Origin: Bacillota bacterium | GTDB lineage: Bacteria > Bacillota > Clostridia > Lachnospirales > Lachnospiraceae | Reading direction: 5' to 3' | Length of the DNA: 41,098 nucleotides | NCBI GenBank assembly: GCA_023421505.1 | Contig: JAEZTJ010000004.1 | Coordinates: forward strand, 1 to 41,098 | Part shown: positions 17,136 through 25,865 of the stretch, in pieces | Layout: every line of letters begins with the position of its first letter | Position numbering within the stretch: the stretch's first letter is position 1 | Made by a program: the position numbers and the translations under genes | The notes under the pieces: generated by a model | Seen by the model: the letters and a program-made list of their open reading frames with translations, nothing else | The model's database searches: none | What the model was told of the DNA's origin: nothing

Positions 17136-17176
17136 GTGCTGTAAAAGTATAGCTTCTATCTTTTGCAGCACTCTTT
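17136..17176 (+). terminator. Rho-independent terminator of the AraC gene
   Basis: GTGCTGTAAAAG (17136-17147) pairs with CTTTTGCAGCAC (17160-17171), followed by TCTTTA. It lies about 30 bases past the stop. Confidence 0.75.
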
Positions 17177-17403
17177 ATTATACAATATATGACAATGGCT
17201 AATTATACATATCATACATCTACAAAAAATCACTTTGTTTTCTAATTTAAAACGGCTGGTAATATACTTCATAGATATTAATTTAATTATTATAATTATA
17301 TAGAATTAGTTTTATTACTATCGAAAACTTGAATATTTTCACTAAAAATAATAGAAATTTTTTGTATTAAATGTAATTTTTGATAAAAAATGATTTTTGT
17401 TTA

Positions 17404-17431
17404 TTGTATATACATTGTAAAATGATATAAT
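17404..17431 (+). promoter_or_regulatory. SigA-type promoter of the chemoreceptor gene
   Basis: TTGTAT (17404-17409), a 16-base spacer and a perfect TATAAT (17426-17431), about 80 bases before the start codon. Confidence 0.6.
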
Positions 17432-17508
17432 AGACATATATCATGAAAACCACAGCTACAGTTACCAAAATAATGAACGACTATACATGATTTCTGGAGG
17501 ATCAAAAG

Positions 17509-19728
17509 ATGATGAAAAAGGGAGCAAATATTTTGGGTAAAATTAAAACTGTTTTTAAGCTATTAATAAAAGAAGGGAGGCAAATACTAATAAAAAATGA
17601 TAAAAAATTAAAAGAAGTTAAAAGGAATCTTCAGACAGAGAAGATTGAATTACAGAATAATATAACCAAGGTCAAATTTTTCTCCTCAATTAGATTTAAA
17701 CTGATAGCCGCTTTCATCATACCAATTATTTGCATCATTGTACTTGGTGTTGTCTCTTATGGAAAAGCCTCAAAAGGAATTGAAAATAAATATAAAACAG
17801 CTACAGCTGATACCTTACATATGTCTGCCGAGTTACTACGTTTTGGACTCGAAAGCACGATTGCTACTAGTAGTCAATATATCACTGACACAGCCATTCA
17901 AAAATATCTGAATAACAATGGAAATAATATAGAATTAAGTACTATCAGAAGAGATGTTTCTAGTTCCCTGTCAGCTAAAATGATTTCGGATAAATTCATA
18001 AAGAATATTTTTATAATTCCAAATAATTCTTTGCCGATCTTTACAAATGGTATCGTATCACCGAATGGATTATTAGCTGGCTTTATCGAGACGGAAAACG
18101 GTAAGTTTCTTAATCAAAATCGTATGAAGTATATCTGGGAAGGGCAAGATAAGTATCTAGATGAAAAGCTAGGAACAACTCCTAAGGATTATTCTCTGCG
18201 ATTGGTTAGATACTTTGGATACATGGATGCTATTCTGATTATTGAGATTAAAGCAGATACAATGAATACTCTATTATCAGATATTTCAATTGATGGCTAT
18301 TTGGGCATTATTACTCCTGATGGCAGAGAAATAATAGATCATTCAAAAGATAAGAATGGTACTGCAATAAAAGAAGACAATCAAACTTCTGATAATAAGT
18401 CGGTATTCACAGAAGAAGCATTTTTTAAGGAGGCTCTCTCAAGCGATAAAGACAGTGATTCCAAGGATGTGAATTATAAAGGAACTCAATACTTATTCCT
18501 TTATTCCAAAGTTGGTGATACCGGAGTTACGCTCTGTTCACTTGTACCAAAATCTGTTATAAACAGTCAAGCAAATAACATAAGGAAAATCACTGTATTT
18601 ATTGTTATTTTTGCCTGTATCCTGGCTATTATTACAGCTGCTATATTATCCATGGGAATAGACAGAACAATCAGGCGTATTAATTCCAAATTAAGACAAG
18701 CTGCAAAAGGAGACCTTACTGTAAAATTCACCTCTAAGCGTAAAGATGAATTCAGTATTTTGACCGATGAAATTCAAACGACTTTTAGTAATATGAAGGA
18801 TTTAATACAACAGGTAATGCAAATGGGTAGTGAGGTATTAGAGTCTTCCTCTAATGTATCAAAAACTTCCAAGCTGTTTTTAAAGTCTTCTGAAGATATT
18901 ACTAGTGCAATGAATGAGATTGAACAGGGAGTTAACCATCAGGCGAAGGATGCAGAAGAATGCTTAACCCAGATGGATAAGCTGTCTCAGAGAATTGCAC
19001 TGGTTAGTGAAAACACGAAGGAAATCGGTCAGATTGCAGATAATACAAAGAAACGGGTTGTTGAAGGAACTACTATCTCGGATGAGCTTAATCAACAAAC
19101 CTCATCAACAATTGAAATCACCACCGGTATCATAAATGATATAGAAAAGTTGGCAACAAAATCATCCTCTATCAATAAAATTATTAATGTAATCAATGAG
19201 ATTGCTTCTCAGACCAATCTATTATCACTGAATGCGTCCATAGAAGCTGCTCGTGCAGGAGAACACGGCAGAGGCTTTGCTGTTGTGGCTAGCGAAATCA
19301 GAACACTGGCGGAACAGTCACAATCCTCAGTAAACGATATTAAGAAAATCATCAATAGTATTCAGGTGGATACCTCTAGTGTAGCCGAGACAGCACGTAA
19401 AGCAGAGAAAGTGCTGAAATTACAGGAAAGTGCTGTTAAAAATACAACTGATTCCTATCATGACATTAATGAGAGCGTGGAAAAGCTTGTGGTATTCTTA
19501 AAATATATTACAGAGAATGTAAATAATATTGATGAAGCAAGAGTCAGTACCTTAGCTGCTATAGAGAATATCTCAGCAGTTCTTGAAGAAATAGCTGCAT
19601 CCTCAAATAATGTAAGCCAGACCTCAAGCAACCAGCTAACCTCCGTAGAATCCCTGAATGAATCAGCAGGTAAGCTTGATACTCATGCTAAAAATCTGGT
19701 ACGTGAAGTGCAGAAGTTTAGGGTATAG
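17509..19728 (+). CDS. Methyl-accepting chemotaxis protein
   Basis: A 739-residue membrane chemoreceptor. A basic, helical cytoplasmic extension of about 65 residues precedes the first membrane segment (LIAAFIIPIICIIVLGVV, about 66-84). An extracellular sensor of about 275 residues follows, then a second membrane segment (about 361-384), HAMP (about 385-435) and the long signalling coiled coil. The conserved hairpin tip is EIASQTNLLSLNASIEAARA with GRGFAVVASEIRTLAEQS (about 560-605), which contacts CheA/CheW. GGAGG lies 9 bases before the ATG. The N-terminal extension is unusual, as most receptors start within about 15 residues of the first membrane helix. The ligand is unknown. Confidence 0.92.
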   Translation: MMKKGANILGKIKTVFKLLIKEGRQILIKNDKKLKEVKRNLQTEKIELQNNITKVKFFSSIRFKLIAAFIIPIICIIVLGVVSYGKASKGIENKYKTATADTLHMSAELLRFGLESTIATSSQYITDTAIQKYLNNNGNNIELSTIRRDVSSSLSAKMISDKFIKNIFIIPNNSLPIFTNGIVSPNGLLAGFIETENGKFLNQNRMKYIWEGQDKYLDEKLGTTPKDYSLRLVRYFGYMDAILIIEIKADTMNTLLSDISIDGYLGIITPDGREIIDHSKDKNGTAIKEDNQTSDNKSVFTEEAFFKEALSSDKDSDSKDVNYKGTQYLFLYSKVGDTGVTLCSLVPKSVINSQANNIRKITVFIVIFACILAIITAAILSMGIDRTIRRINSKLRQAAKGDLTVKFTSKRKDEFSILTDEIQTTFSNMKDLIQQVMQMGSEVLESSSNVSKTSKLFLKSSEDITSAMNEIEQGVNHQAKDAEECLTQMDKLSQRIALVSENTKEIGQIADNTKKRVVEGTTISDELNQQTSSTIEITTGIINDIEKLATKSSSINKIINVINEIASQTNLLSLNASIEAARAGEHGRGFAVVASEIRTLAEQSQSSVNDIKKIINSIQVDTSSVAETARKAEKVLKLQESAVKNTTDSYHDINESVEKLVVFLKYITENVNNIDEARVSTLAAIENISAVLEEIAASSNNVSQTSSNQLTSVESLNESAGKLDTHAKNLVREVQKFRV

Positions 19729-19789
19729 TCTAATAGATAAAGGATCGGTTAATTGTTATACGATTCAATATTTAACTTAAATGTAGAAT

Positions 19790-19829
19790 AAGGACAGATC
19801 CTAAATACCGGTTCTGTCCTTACTTTTTT
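19790..19829 (+). terminator. Rho-independent terminator of the chemoreceptor gene
   Basis: AAGGACAGA (19790-19798) pairs with TCTGTCCTT (19813-19821), followed by ACTTTTTT. Confidence 0.85.
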
Positions 19830-19946
19830 ATATCGCTTTTCAATATAAGAGTCTTGTAGCTACTGACTATATGAACACTAACTTTTACATATCCTCTCAA
19901 AAAAGAATGTGTGTTTTACCAAAGTCTATTAATCGTTATTTTTTAA

Positions 19947-21353
19947 TCAAATTTTTGAAGCAAGTACCTGTTTAAGCCTTATAAGACCTTTATTTATTTC
20001 TTCCTGACTAAGATGTGCATAACCAAGTATTATTTGATTTCTATAGTTACCTTTTATCATGGCATGCTCTTCAACTGGTATTACGGTTACCCCAGCTTCC
20101 TCGATTTTCTTAATTAATTCAACTGAGAATATTGTTTCAGTAAATTCTGCAACGATATGCATTCCTGCTGCTTCACCCAGTATTTTTACCTTACCTGGAA
20201 AATACACTTTTAAAGCATTAATTAAGCTATCGCGACGTCTGGAATATACTTTGTTCATTTGCAGAATATATCTCTCAAATTCACCGCTGTCTATAAACCG
20301 CATAACAGCAAGTTGATTTAAAGAATTGGAATGATGATCACCAAGTCTTTTTAACTCCGTAATTTGCTCGACCAGTGCGTAGGGAAGAACCATGTATCCC
20401 AGCCTGATTGAAGGAAATAATGTCTTACTGAAGGTTCCAACATATATCACCTTTTCCTTATTAAGCGCGTGCAAGGAGTGAATTGGAAGTCCTGTATAAC
20501 GAAATTCGCTATCATAATCATCCTCAATTATATAACAGTTATTGCGATTAGCGAAACTTAAAAGCTCCAATCTTCTTTGCATAGGTAAAATTCCCCCCAT
20601 CGGATATTGATGGGATGGTGTTACAAATATTAATGCAGGCTTTCCATCTCTCGGTAACAAATCTGTGCGTAGGCCCTTTTGATCAACAGGAATTGGAATG
20701 ATATGCTTTGTATGATAGGAAAAAATCTTTTTAACATTTAAATTCGTGGGATCCTCGATCCAAGCTTCCTTTAGCGGATTAAGCAAACACTTTGCTATTA
20801 AGGATAATCCCTGCTTGGTACCTGTGGTAATAATAATCTGATCCGGATGACAGCTGATACCCCTCACTTTTTTTAAATAAGCAGCCAGCGTATTTCGAAA
20901 CTCCGGACGACCATTAGGATAGTCATAGCCTAATGCTGTAATTGGAGCACTCTTAAAAGTCTGAGCCGCAATTTTAATCCATTTGTTCCGTGGAAACAAA
21001 TCCAGAGCCGGTGTTCCACTATGAAAGCAGATCGTATCACCTGTTAATTCCACCGGTGTATGTGCTGTGAATATGTAATCCTGAATAGGCTCAGGCTGAT
21101 TATCAAACTTAACTCCTTCCTGCACAAATATACCAGAGCCCGGTCTGCTAAATACCAAACCTTCTGAAATAAGCATTTCATATGAGGTTATAACCGTATT
21201 TCTTGAAACCTTCAGTGTTTGTGCAAACTCTCTTGAGGAAGGAAGCTTTTCACCTTCCATTAACTCTCCACTAAGAATCATGCTGCGTATCTGCTCATAA
21301 ATTTGTCTTATAAAAGAGTAGCCTGCTTCTCGCTTAATATTTAAGTATAGCAT
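19947..21353 (-). CDS. MocR-type regulator (GntR HTH + aminotransferase-like domain)
   Basis: A 468-residue MocR/PdxR-type protein. An N-terminal GntR winged helix (about 5-75; EKLPSSREFAQTLKVSRNTV) is joined to a fold-type I PLP aminotransferase-like domain (about 105-465). The PLP lysine is Lys310 in YVGTFSKTLFPSIRLGY, with the GTKQGL and EDDYDSEF motifs upstream. I use the ATG at 21353, with GAGGAAG ahead of it, rather than a TTG 30 bases upstream. Divergent to a DJ-1/PfpI gene, its likely target. MocR proteins commonly control pyridoxal, GABA or taurine genes; the effector here is unknown. Confidence 0.9.
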   Translation of the reverse strand: MLYLNIKREAGYSFIRQIYEQIRSMILSGELMEGEKLPSSREFAQTLKVSRNTVITSYEMLISEGLVFSRPGSGIFVQEGVKFDNQPEPIQDYIFTAHTPVELTGDTICFHSGTPALDLFPRNKWIKIAAQTFKSAPITALGYDYPNGRPEFRNTLAAYLKKVRGISCHPDQIIITTGTKQGLSLIAKCLLNPLKEAWIEDPTNLNVKKIFSYHTKHIIPIPVDQKGLRTDLLPRDGKPALIFVTPSHQYPMGGILPMQRRLELLSFANRNNCYIIEDDYDSEFRYTGLPIHSLHALNKEKVIYVGTFSKTLFPSIRLGYMVLPYALVEQITELKRLGDHHSNSLNQLAVMRFIDSGEFERYILQMNKVYSRRRDSLINALKVYFPGKVKILGEAAGMHIVAEFTETIFSVELIKKIEEAGVTVIPVEEHAMIKGNYRNQIILGYAHLSQEEINKGLIRLKQVLASKI

Positions 21354-21372
21354 TACTGAAATTCTTCCTCTC

Positions 21373-21404
21373 AACTGGTACAAGATTTTTAGGTAAAACT
21401 GGTT
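21373..21404. promoter_or_regulatory. Direct repeat, candidate MocR operator
   Basis: AACTGGTA (21373-21380) and AACTGGTT (21397-21404) are direct repeats 24 bases apart just upstream of the MocR start. MocR regulators such as GabR and PdxR typically bind direct repeats on one DNA face. Binding is inferred. Confidence 0.5.
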
Positions 21405-21528
21405 CTTTTCAAATTCAGATTTTAGATATATTATACCTTAATGACATTATGTAATAAATGGTAAATTAAATCAAATATAATTTAACGTTGCAAACGTCGG
21501 AGGATAATTAAATAAGGAGGAAAATAGA

Positions 21529-22098
21529 ATGAAATTTGCGTTTATCGTTTATGATGAAATGACACTATTAGATTTTTCAGGTTCATATGACCCAATTACC
21601 AGATTAAAAACTATGGGCTTCAAAGAGGATTTCGTTTATGATGTGTGCGCTCTTAAAGGTAAAGTAAAAACTTTTGAGGGAATTGAAGTCATACCAAATC
21701 AGATAAAGAATGATCTGTCATTATATGATTATATATTTATTCCTGGTGGAAATGGTGTAATAAAGCTTATGAAAGATCAGGAATTTTTATCTTGGATGAA
21801 ATTTGATTACAGCCATACCATAATAACAGCTGTATGCGGTGGCACATTGGTATTAGGCGCACTAGGTTTATTATCCGGCAAGAAAGCGACCACGCATCCA
21901 ATGCTTCTTAAGTTTCTGCATCACTTTACGGAAACTGTTCCGGACACTAGAATAGTTGAGGATGGCAACATCGTAACAGCCAGGGGCGTTACCTCCTCGA
22001 TTGATTTAGGATTATTCCTATGTGAAAAAATAGCTGGTATTGAAGTAAGGGAAGAGATACAAAAACAAATGGATTATTTGGTCTATACAATAGATTAA
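21529..22098 (+). CDS. DJ-1/PfpI family protein
   Basis: A 189-residue DJ-1/PfpI superfamily protein, close in layout to the isonitrile hydratase / ThiJ-like branch. The nucleophile elbow is Cys103 in TAVCGGTLVLG, with the IPGG motif at 71-74 and a C-terminal RGVTSSIDLGLFLCEKIAG helix. AAGGAGG lies just upstream of the ATG. It is divergent from the MocR regulator and followed by a terminator, so it forms a single-gene unit. Family functions range from chaperone/deglycase to small-molecule hydratase; the one here cannot be chosen from sequence. Confidence 0.88.
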   Translation: MKFAFIVYDEMTLLDFSGSYDPITRLKTMGFKEDFVYDVCALKGKVKTFEGIEVIPNQIKNDLSLYDYIFIPGGNGVIKLMKDQEFLSWMKFDYSHTIITAVCGGTLVLGALGLLSGKKATTHPMLLKFLHHFTETVPDTRIVEDGNIVTARGVTSSIDLGLFLCEKIAGIEVREEIQKQMDYLVYTID

Positions 22099-22119
22099 TT
22101 TTCCACAGTAAAATAAAGG

Positions 22120-22160
22120 CCATGACCTAAGTAAGCTGACTCACTTAAGTCATGGTTTGT
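22120..22160 (+). terminator. Terminator of the DJ-1/PfpI gene
   Basis: CCATGAC (22120-22126) pairs with GTCATGG (22149-22155), extended by CTAAGT/ACTTAA, and is followed by TTTGTTT. Confidence 0.75.
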
Positions 22161-22198
22161 TTCAACTTTTCTATATAATTTGCTATTTATTTCTTAAG

Positions 22199-22708
22199 TT
22201 AATCCTCTTTCACCAGCGCATATAAATTCATATCTAATATCTTACCATTTTTAATAGCGTTTTTCCTTAACGTCCCTTCAAATTGAAATCCTGCCTTTTC
22301 TAAAACCCGGCATGAGGCATTATTATATGAAAAGGGGTCTGCAAAAATACGTAATATATCTGTATTTTGGAATATATACTTACAGGCCTGCTTTACTGCA
22401 AAGGTTCCAATCCCTTTGCCCCAATAGGGCTCGGCTACGTAGTATCCCATTTCGGCTGTAAGCCGGTGAATATTTTCTTTACGAAATACTCCTATACTAC
22501 CTATGGCTTTATCGTCAGCAGTTATTGCCCAGGCATATGTACTCTCTTGATCGGCTTCTAGCATTGATCTTATATATGCTACTGCATCTGGCTCGGTATA
22601 TGGATATGGTAATCCATCCCTCAAATTATTATGTATTTTAATATTGTTAAGTGCTACGGCTAAATTTTGTGCATCTTCTAACTTCCATGAGCGAAGCTGA
22701 ATATCCAT
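22199..22708 (-). CDS. GNAT N-acetyltransferase (RimJ/RimL type)
   Basis: A 169-residue GCN5-related acetyltransferase of the RimJ/RimL-like group. The acetyl-CoA pyrophosphate loop region reads YYVAEPYWGKGIGTFAVKQ (about residues 88-106). The later N-x-x-S-x-R-V-L-E-K-A-G-F-Q motif (about 129-142) is present. Length is normal. GGAGG-like bases (GGGAGGGAG) precede the ATG. Known relatives acetylate protein N-termini, amino acids or antibiotics; no substrate can be named. Confidence 0.88.
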   Translation of the reverse strand: MDIQLRSWKLEDAQNLAVALNNIKIHNNLRDGLPYPYTEPDAVAYIRSMLEADQESTYAWAITADDKAIGSIGVFRKENIHRLTAEMGYYVAEPYWGKGIGTFAVKQACKYIFQNTDILRIFADPFSYNNASCRVLEKAGFQFEGTLRKNAIKNGKILDMNLYALVKED

Positions 22709-23008
22709 CTATATCTCCCTCCCTTTCATAGATAAAATGATTTAATAAACATTAATTCAAATCTACTTATTGTTTATAGTGGTAAATATTAACACACGGG
22801 TAAATTTATTGCAAGATATTGTTAAAGTAATATATAGATAAAATTAACAGGCGATATTATTTAATAGACAGATACGAAGTATGCCGGAGCATTTTTAAAC
22901 TAACGATAAAGCTACAAGTGTAATGAAAGCATAATCCTGCCTTTAATTGGAAGGATTATGCTTTATCTATTGTAATATAATTCAAATATGCTCAGAATTG
23001 TTCTATTG
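22709..23008. other. Intergenic region with bidirectional hairpin
   Basis: 300 bases with no gene. It holds the upstream region of the GNAT gene and the hairpin at 22926-22963. Confidence 0.5.
22926..22963 (-). terminator. Perfect hairpin, terminator of the GyrI-like gene
   Basis: AAAGCATAATCCT and AGGATTATGCTTT are perfect 13-base inverted arms about 50 bases past the stop of the minus-strand gene at 23009. Confidence 0.7.
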
Positions 23009-23449
23009 CTATTTTAATGCTATATAAATCTTTATCTTGGCATTTTCAGGATCACTATTTAAATATTCTTCAAAATCTCCTGCATAGCTTCTATCAAGAT
23101 CTGTTTGCCATATTTCATTCCAAGACTGTGCAACTGCTGTTACCATATTGCCCTCAATTGAAAATACAGCATATTTCCCTGCCGGAATCGTTTTTTTAAT
23201 TAACTCCGGATTATTATTTTCGCTCACTTCAGCACCAACCGTAATACTATAGGTGTTGTCACTGTAATCCGAATATAGTCCTATGCTATAGTCATTTGAT
23301 TTGTTTTTGATGCTTTCATACACTCCCTCTGTAAATAACTTCTTCCATAACCCACCTATGATTTCGCCCATATTCGGATCATCGTTTCCGGTTCTCGCAC
23401 TAAGTCCTAATAACGTTTTTTCTTTTAATGTTACAATTTCATAATTCAT
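23009..23449 (-). CDS. GyrI-like effector-binding domain protein
   Basis: A 146-residue stand-alone GyrI-like / AraC effector-binding fold. Typical features are the opening EIVTLKEKTLLGLSAR, the central YSITVGAEVSE strand, IPAGKYAVFSIEG and the late WNEIW helix with a FEEYL and acidic C-terminus. Such proteins bind amphipathic small molecules; some hydrolyse xenobiotics or inhibit gyrase. No DNA-binding domain is present. GGGG-containing purine-rich bases precede the ATG. It stands alone between two likely terminators. Confidence 0.82.
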   Translation of the reverse strand: MNYEIVTLKEKTLLGLSARTGNDDPNMGEIIGGLWKKLFTEGVYESIKNKSNDYSIGLYSDYSDNTYSITVGAEVSENNNPELIKKTIPAGKYAVFSIEGNMVTAVAQSWNEIWQTDLDRSYAGDFEEYLNSDPENAKIKIYIALK

Positions 23450-23588
23450 TTTGATTTCCCCTTTTCTTGTGAATTAAAACAACAATTGTGAAGAATAGAC
23501 GCTTTTGCTATACTTCATAAGCCTTTTATGCAAGGCTTTGTCCCCATTTGTCTTTCGTAGGACTATTCATACTATATCAGACTTAAAT

Positions 23589-23604
23589 TGACACCTGTAT
23601 GTCA
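23589..23604. promoter_or_regulatory. Inverted repeat upstream of the GyrI-like gene
   Basis: TGACA-cctgta-TGTCA is a short dyad 140 bases before the start. It overlaps a GTCATATTAT sequence that recurs upstream of the DUF6144-like gene. Possibly an operator. Confidence 0.35.
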
Positions 23605-23700
23605 TATTATAATTTTATTTTTATGGTAAATACTTATCAATGCGAGTAAATTAGAATAAGCGATAATAATATTATTACTCCTATCACTAGCACTACAATT

Positions 23701-25293
23701 TTATTTTATTGACTGCCGTTTAATCAGATATTCCTGATAGGTCATAGGATAAAAAACTGCCTTGTTATCAATTATTTCTAATATCGATGTAGCAATATTG
23801 GAGATAAAATAGCGATCGTGTGATACAAATAAGATGGAACCATCATAATCTTTTAATGATTTTTCCAAAGCTTCTTTACCGAGAAGATCCAGATGATTGG
23901 TCGGCTCATCTAGAATCAGAAAATTATCTTGCTGTAACTTAAGCTTTGCAAGAGTTAATCTGACTTTTTCTCCTCCAGATAAAATATTTACCTGCTTTAA
24001 GACATCATCTCCCTTAAATTGAAAACAACCCAATGTATTACATATTTGCGTTTTCCCCATGTCTGGAAAACTGCTCCATAATTCCTCAATTACAGTATTA
24101 CTGCTGCTTAGCTGCGCTAATTCCTGGTCAAAATAACCGACCTCAATACCCTTACCGTATACATAACTTCCGTTTAATGGTGGTAATTTTCCAACCAGTG
24201 TTTTCACTAATGTCGATTTACCGGTACCGTTTTTTCCGATCACCGCAACCCGATGTCCACTCATCACATCAAAGTCGACTCTACATAATTCATGGCTGTA
24301 TCCAACGCTGAGGGCCTTCACTGTCAGAGCCTTTTTCGCGCCTTTTATACGGCTGGAGAAATGTGCATGAAAAGTTGAGGTATCTTCCTTTCGTTCCTCT
24401 ATCACCGTCATACGCTCTAAGTAATTGATTTTAGACTGGGCAAATTTAGCCTTGTTAACTTTATATCTGAATTTTTCAATCAATTCCTCCAGATGTTTCA
24501 CTTCTTTTTGCTGATTCATATATTCCTTATTTTGTCTTATAATATCGTTACGTTTTGTGTTTACATAATTAGAATAGTTTCCTGTGTATCTATAAGCTGT
24601 ATAATTTTCAATCTCATATACAATATCAGTGATATGATCTAGAAACATTCTGTCATGAGATACAGCTACAACTGCTCTCGGATAATATTTTATATAATTT
24701 TCCAGCCATTCTATCGTTTCCAAATCCAAATGATTGGTAGGCTCATCTAAAAGTAAAATGTCCGGTTTACTTAATAAAAGCTTGATAAATGCTAATTTTG
24801 TTTTTTGGCCGCCGGAAAATTCGCATATTCTTTTCTTCAATTCTGCAACAGGGAAGCCAAACTTTGTAAATACGGTTTCGATTTCCCTCTTATAAGTATA
24901 TCCTCCCAGACTCTCAAAACATTGTAATGTATTACCGTATTTATTCAGGATATCCTGATCATAATTTGTTTGCAGCTTTCGTTCCAGTTCTTTTAATCTA
25001 TTTTCATAAACCTGCAGTTCTTCAAACGATTTTTCTAACTCTTCCTCAACCGTTATATTTTCACAGGAAAATGCGACCTGCTCTAGATAACCTATGGTAC
25101 ATTTCTTATCTCTCTTTATCTCCCCGGAATCTAGCTGCTCTATTCCGGCTATCATTTTTAATAAGGTTGATTTTCCAGAGCCATTTTTACCGACTACAGC
25201 TATTTTTTCCTTTCCTCTAATCTCAAAAGAAAGCTTTTGGAATAGATCCTGTGAACCGAAAGCTTTACAGCAAGCTTCAATCTGATAGAGCAT
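23701..25293 (-). CDS. ABC-F family ATPase (ribosome-associated)
   Basis: A 530-residue soluble ABC-F protein with two ATPase domains and no membrane part. Domain 1 has Walker A GKNGSGKST, signature FSGGQKTKL and Walker B LLLDEPTNHLD. Domain 2 has GKNGTGKST, LSGGEKVRL and ILDEPTNHLD. A charged coiled linker (about 250-320) separates them. ABC-F proteins act on the ribosomal E site, either as translation factors or as antibiotic-protection proteins (Vga/Lsa/Msr). The ATG at 25293 has AAAGGTG ahead and begins MLYQIEACCKAFGSQDLF, the normal ABC-F start; an upstream in-frame ATG is rejected. It lies two genes from a Vat-like acetyltransferase, which favours a resistance role (inference). Confidence 0.88.
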   Translation of the reverse strand: MLYQIEACCKAFGSQDLFQKLSFEIRGKEKIAVVGKNGSGKSTLLKMIAGIEQLDSGEIKRDKKCTIGYLEQVAFSCENITVEEELEKSFEELQVYENRLKELERKLQTNYDQDILNKYGNTLQCFESLGGYTYKREIETVFTKFGFPVAELKKRICEFSGGQKTKLAFIKLLLSKPDILLLDEPTNHLDLETIEWLENYIKYYPRAVVAVSHDRMFLDHITDIVYEIENYTAYRYTGNYSNYVNTKRNDIIRQNKEYMNQQKEVKHLEELIEKFRYKVNKAKFAQSKINYLERMTVIEERKEDTSTFHAHFSSRIKGAKKALTVKALSVGYSHELCRVDFDVMSGHRVAVIGKNGTGKSTLVKTLVGKLPPLNGSYVYGKGIEVGYFDQELAQLSSSNTVIEELWSSFPDMGKTQICNTLGCFQFKGDDVLKQVNILSGGEKVRLTLAKLKLQQDNFLILDEPTNHLDLLGKEALEKSLKDYDGSILFVSHDRYFISNIATSILEIIDNKAVFYPMTYQEYLIKRQSIK

Positions 25294-25386
25294 AACATCA
25301 CCTTTTCTAATAGAATTATTATTTGTAATGTTACCAATTACTCTTGAATTAAGGAAGCTACTACATAGTACAGTGACGTTTATTAT

Positions 25387-25430
25387 CAAAAAGAAGAGGA
25401 TTTTCCATATTAACGGAAAATCCTCTTCTT
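25387..25430 (-). terminator. Perfect 16-bp hairpin terminator
   Basis: AAGAAGAGGATTTTCC and GGAAAATCCTCTTCTT are perfect arms around an 8-base loop, starting directly at the stop codon of the 87-residue gene and followed by TTTTT. It lies about 95 bases before the ABC-F start, so it could also work as an attenuator for ABC-F. Confidence 0.85.
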
Positions 25431-25694
25431 CTATCTTTGATATAATATTTTTTTGATTGCATGAGTGGAAAGGAAGTAAGTATTAGAAAGCTCTTCAATA
25501 GTAATACCACTATGATACTTTTTAATAATCTCTTTATTTCTCTTTCGGATCATTACCCTACCGCCGGATAACTCCCCCCATTCCCTACGTTCTCCTTCTT
25601 TAACAGGAATATAGATGTAATCTCCTTGTACGTATTCCTGTAACTCCTTAATCAGACAATCAGGTAAAATTTTTGTTGCGTTTATATAATTCAT
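25431..25694 (-). CDS. CD3324-like small protein with C-terminal HTH
   Basis: An 87-residue protein starting MNYINATKILPDCLIKELQEYVQGDYIYIP, which I recognise as the clostridial CD3324-type family. The C-terminal half (RNKEIIKKYHSGITIEELSNTYFLSTHAIKKIL) reads as a helix-turn-helix of the resolvase/Mor type, so DNA binding is likely. AAGGAG precedes the ATG. It sits between a Vat-like acetyltransferase and ABC-F and ends in a strong terminator. Whether it regulates them is unknown. Confidence 0.75.
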   Translation of the reverse strand: MNYINATKILPDCLIKELQEYVQGDYIYIPVKEGERREWGELSGGRVMIRKRNKEIIKKYHSGITIEELSNTYFLSTHAIKKILYQR

Positions 25695-25761
25695 GCGAGC
25701 TCACTCCTTGATTAATCATAATTCAAGTTGCAAAGCCAGCATCCTATCAGTGCGACCTATC

Positions 25762-25809
25762 TTACTCCATACAAATGTCGCAGCCAACTGCCGGCTTTGT
25801 ATGGAGTAA
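25762..25809. repeat. 14-bp perfect inverted repeat between Vat and CD3324-like genes
   Basis: TTACTCCATACAAA (25762-25775) and TTTGTATGGAGTAA (25796-25809) flank a 20-base loop. No T-run follows on the minus strand, so this may be a leader hairpin of the 87-residue gene rather than a terminator. Confidence 0.6.
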
Positions 25810-25865
25810 AACCGCTTCTATTTTTTCTATTTTCAAATCATCACCGCCTTTAAGTCTATGTCAAA

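Larger units (their letters stand above)
17108..17508. other. Intergenic region between AraC and chemoreceptor genes
   Basis: Holds the AraC terminator (17136-17176) and the chemoreceptor promoter (17404-17431), separated by very AT-rich DNA. I looked for a cyclic-di-GMP riboswitch ahead of the chemoreceptor and saw none. Confidence 0.6.

Noticed and set aside
17200..17508. Cyclic-di-GMP riboswitch ahead of the chemoreceptor
   Set aside because: Neither the class I nor class II conserved cores can be found; only a SigA promoter is visible.
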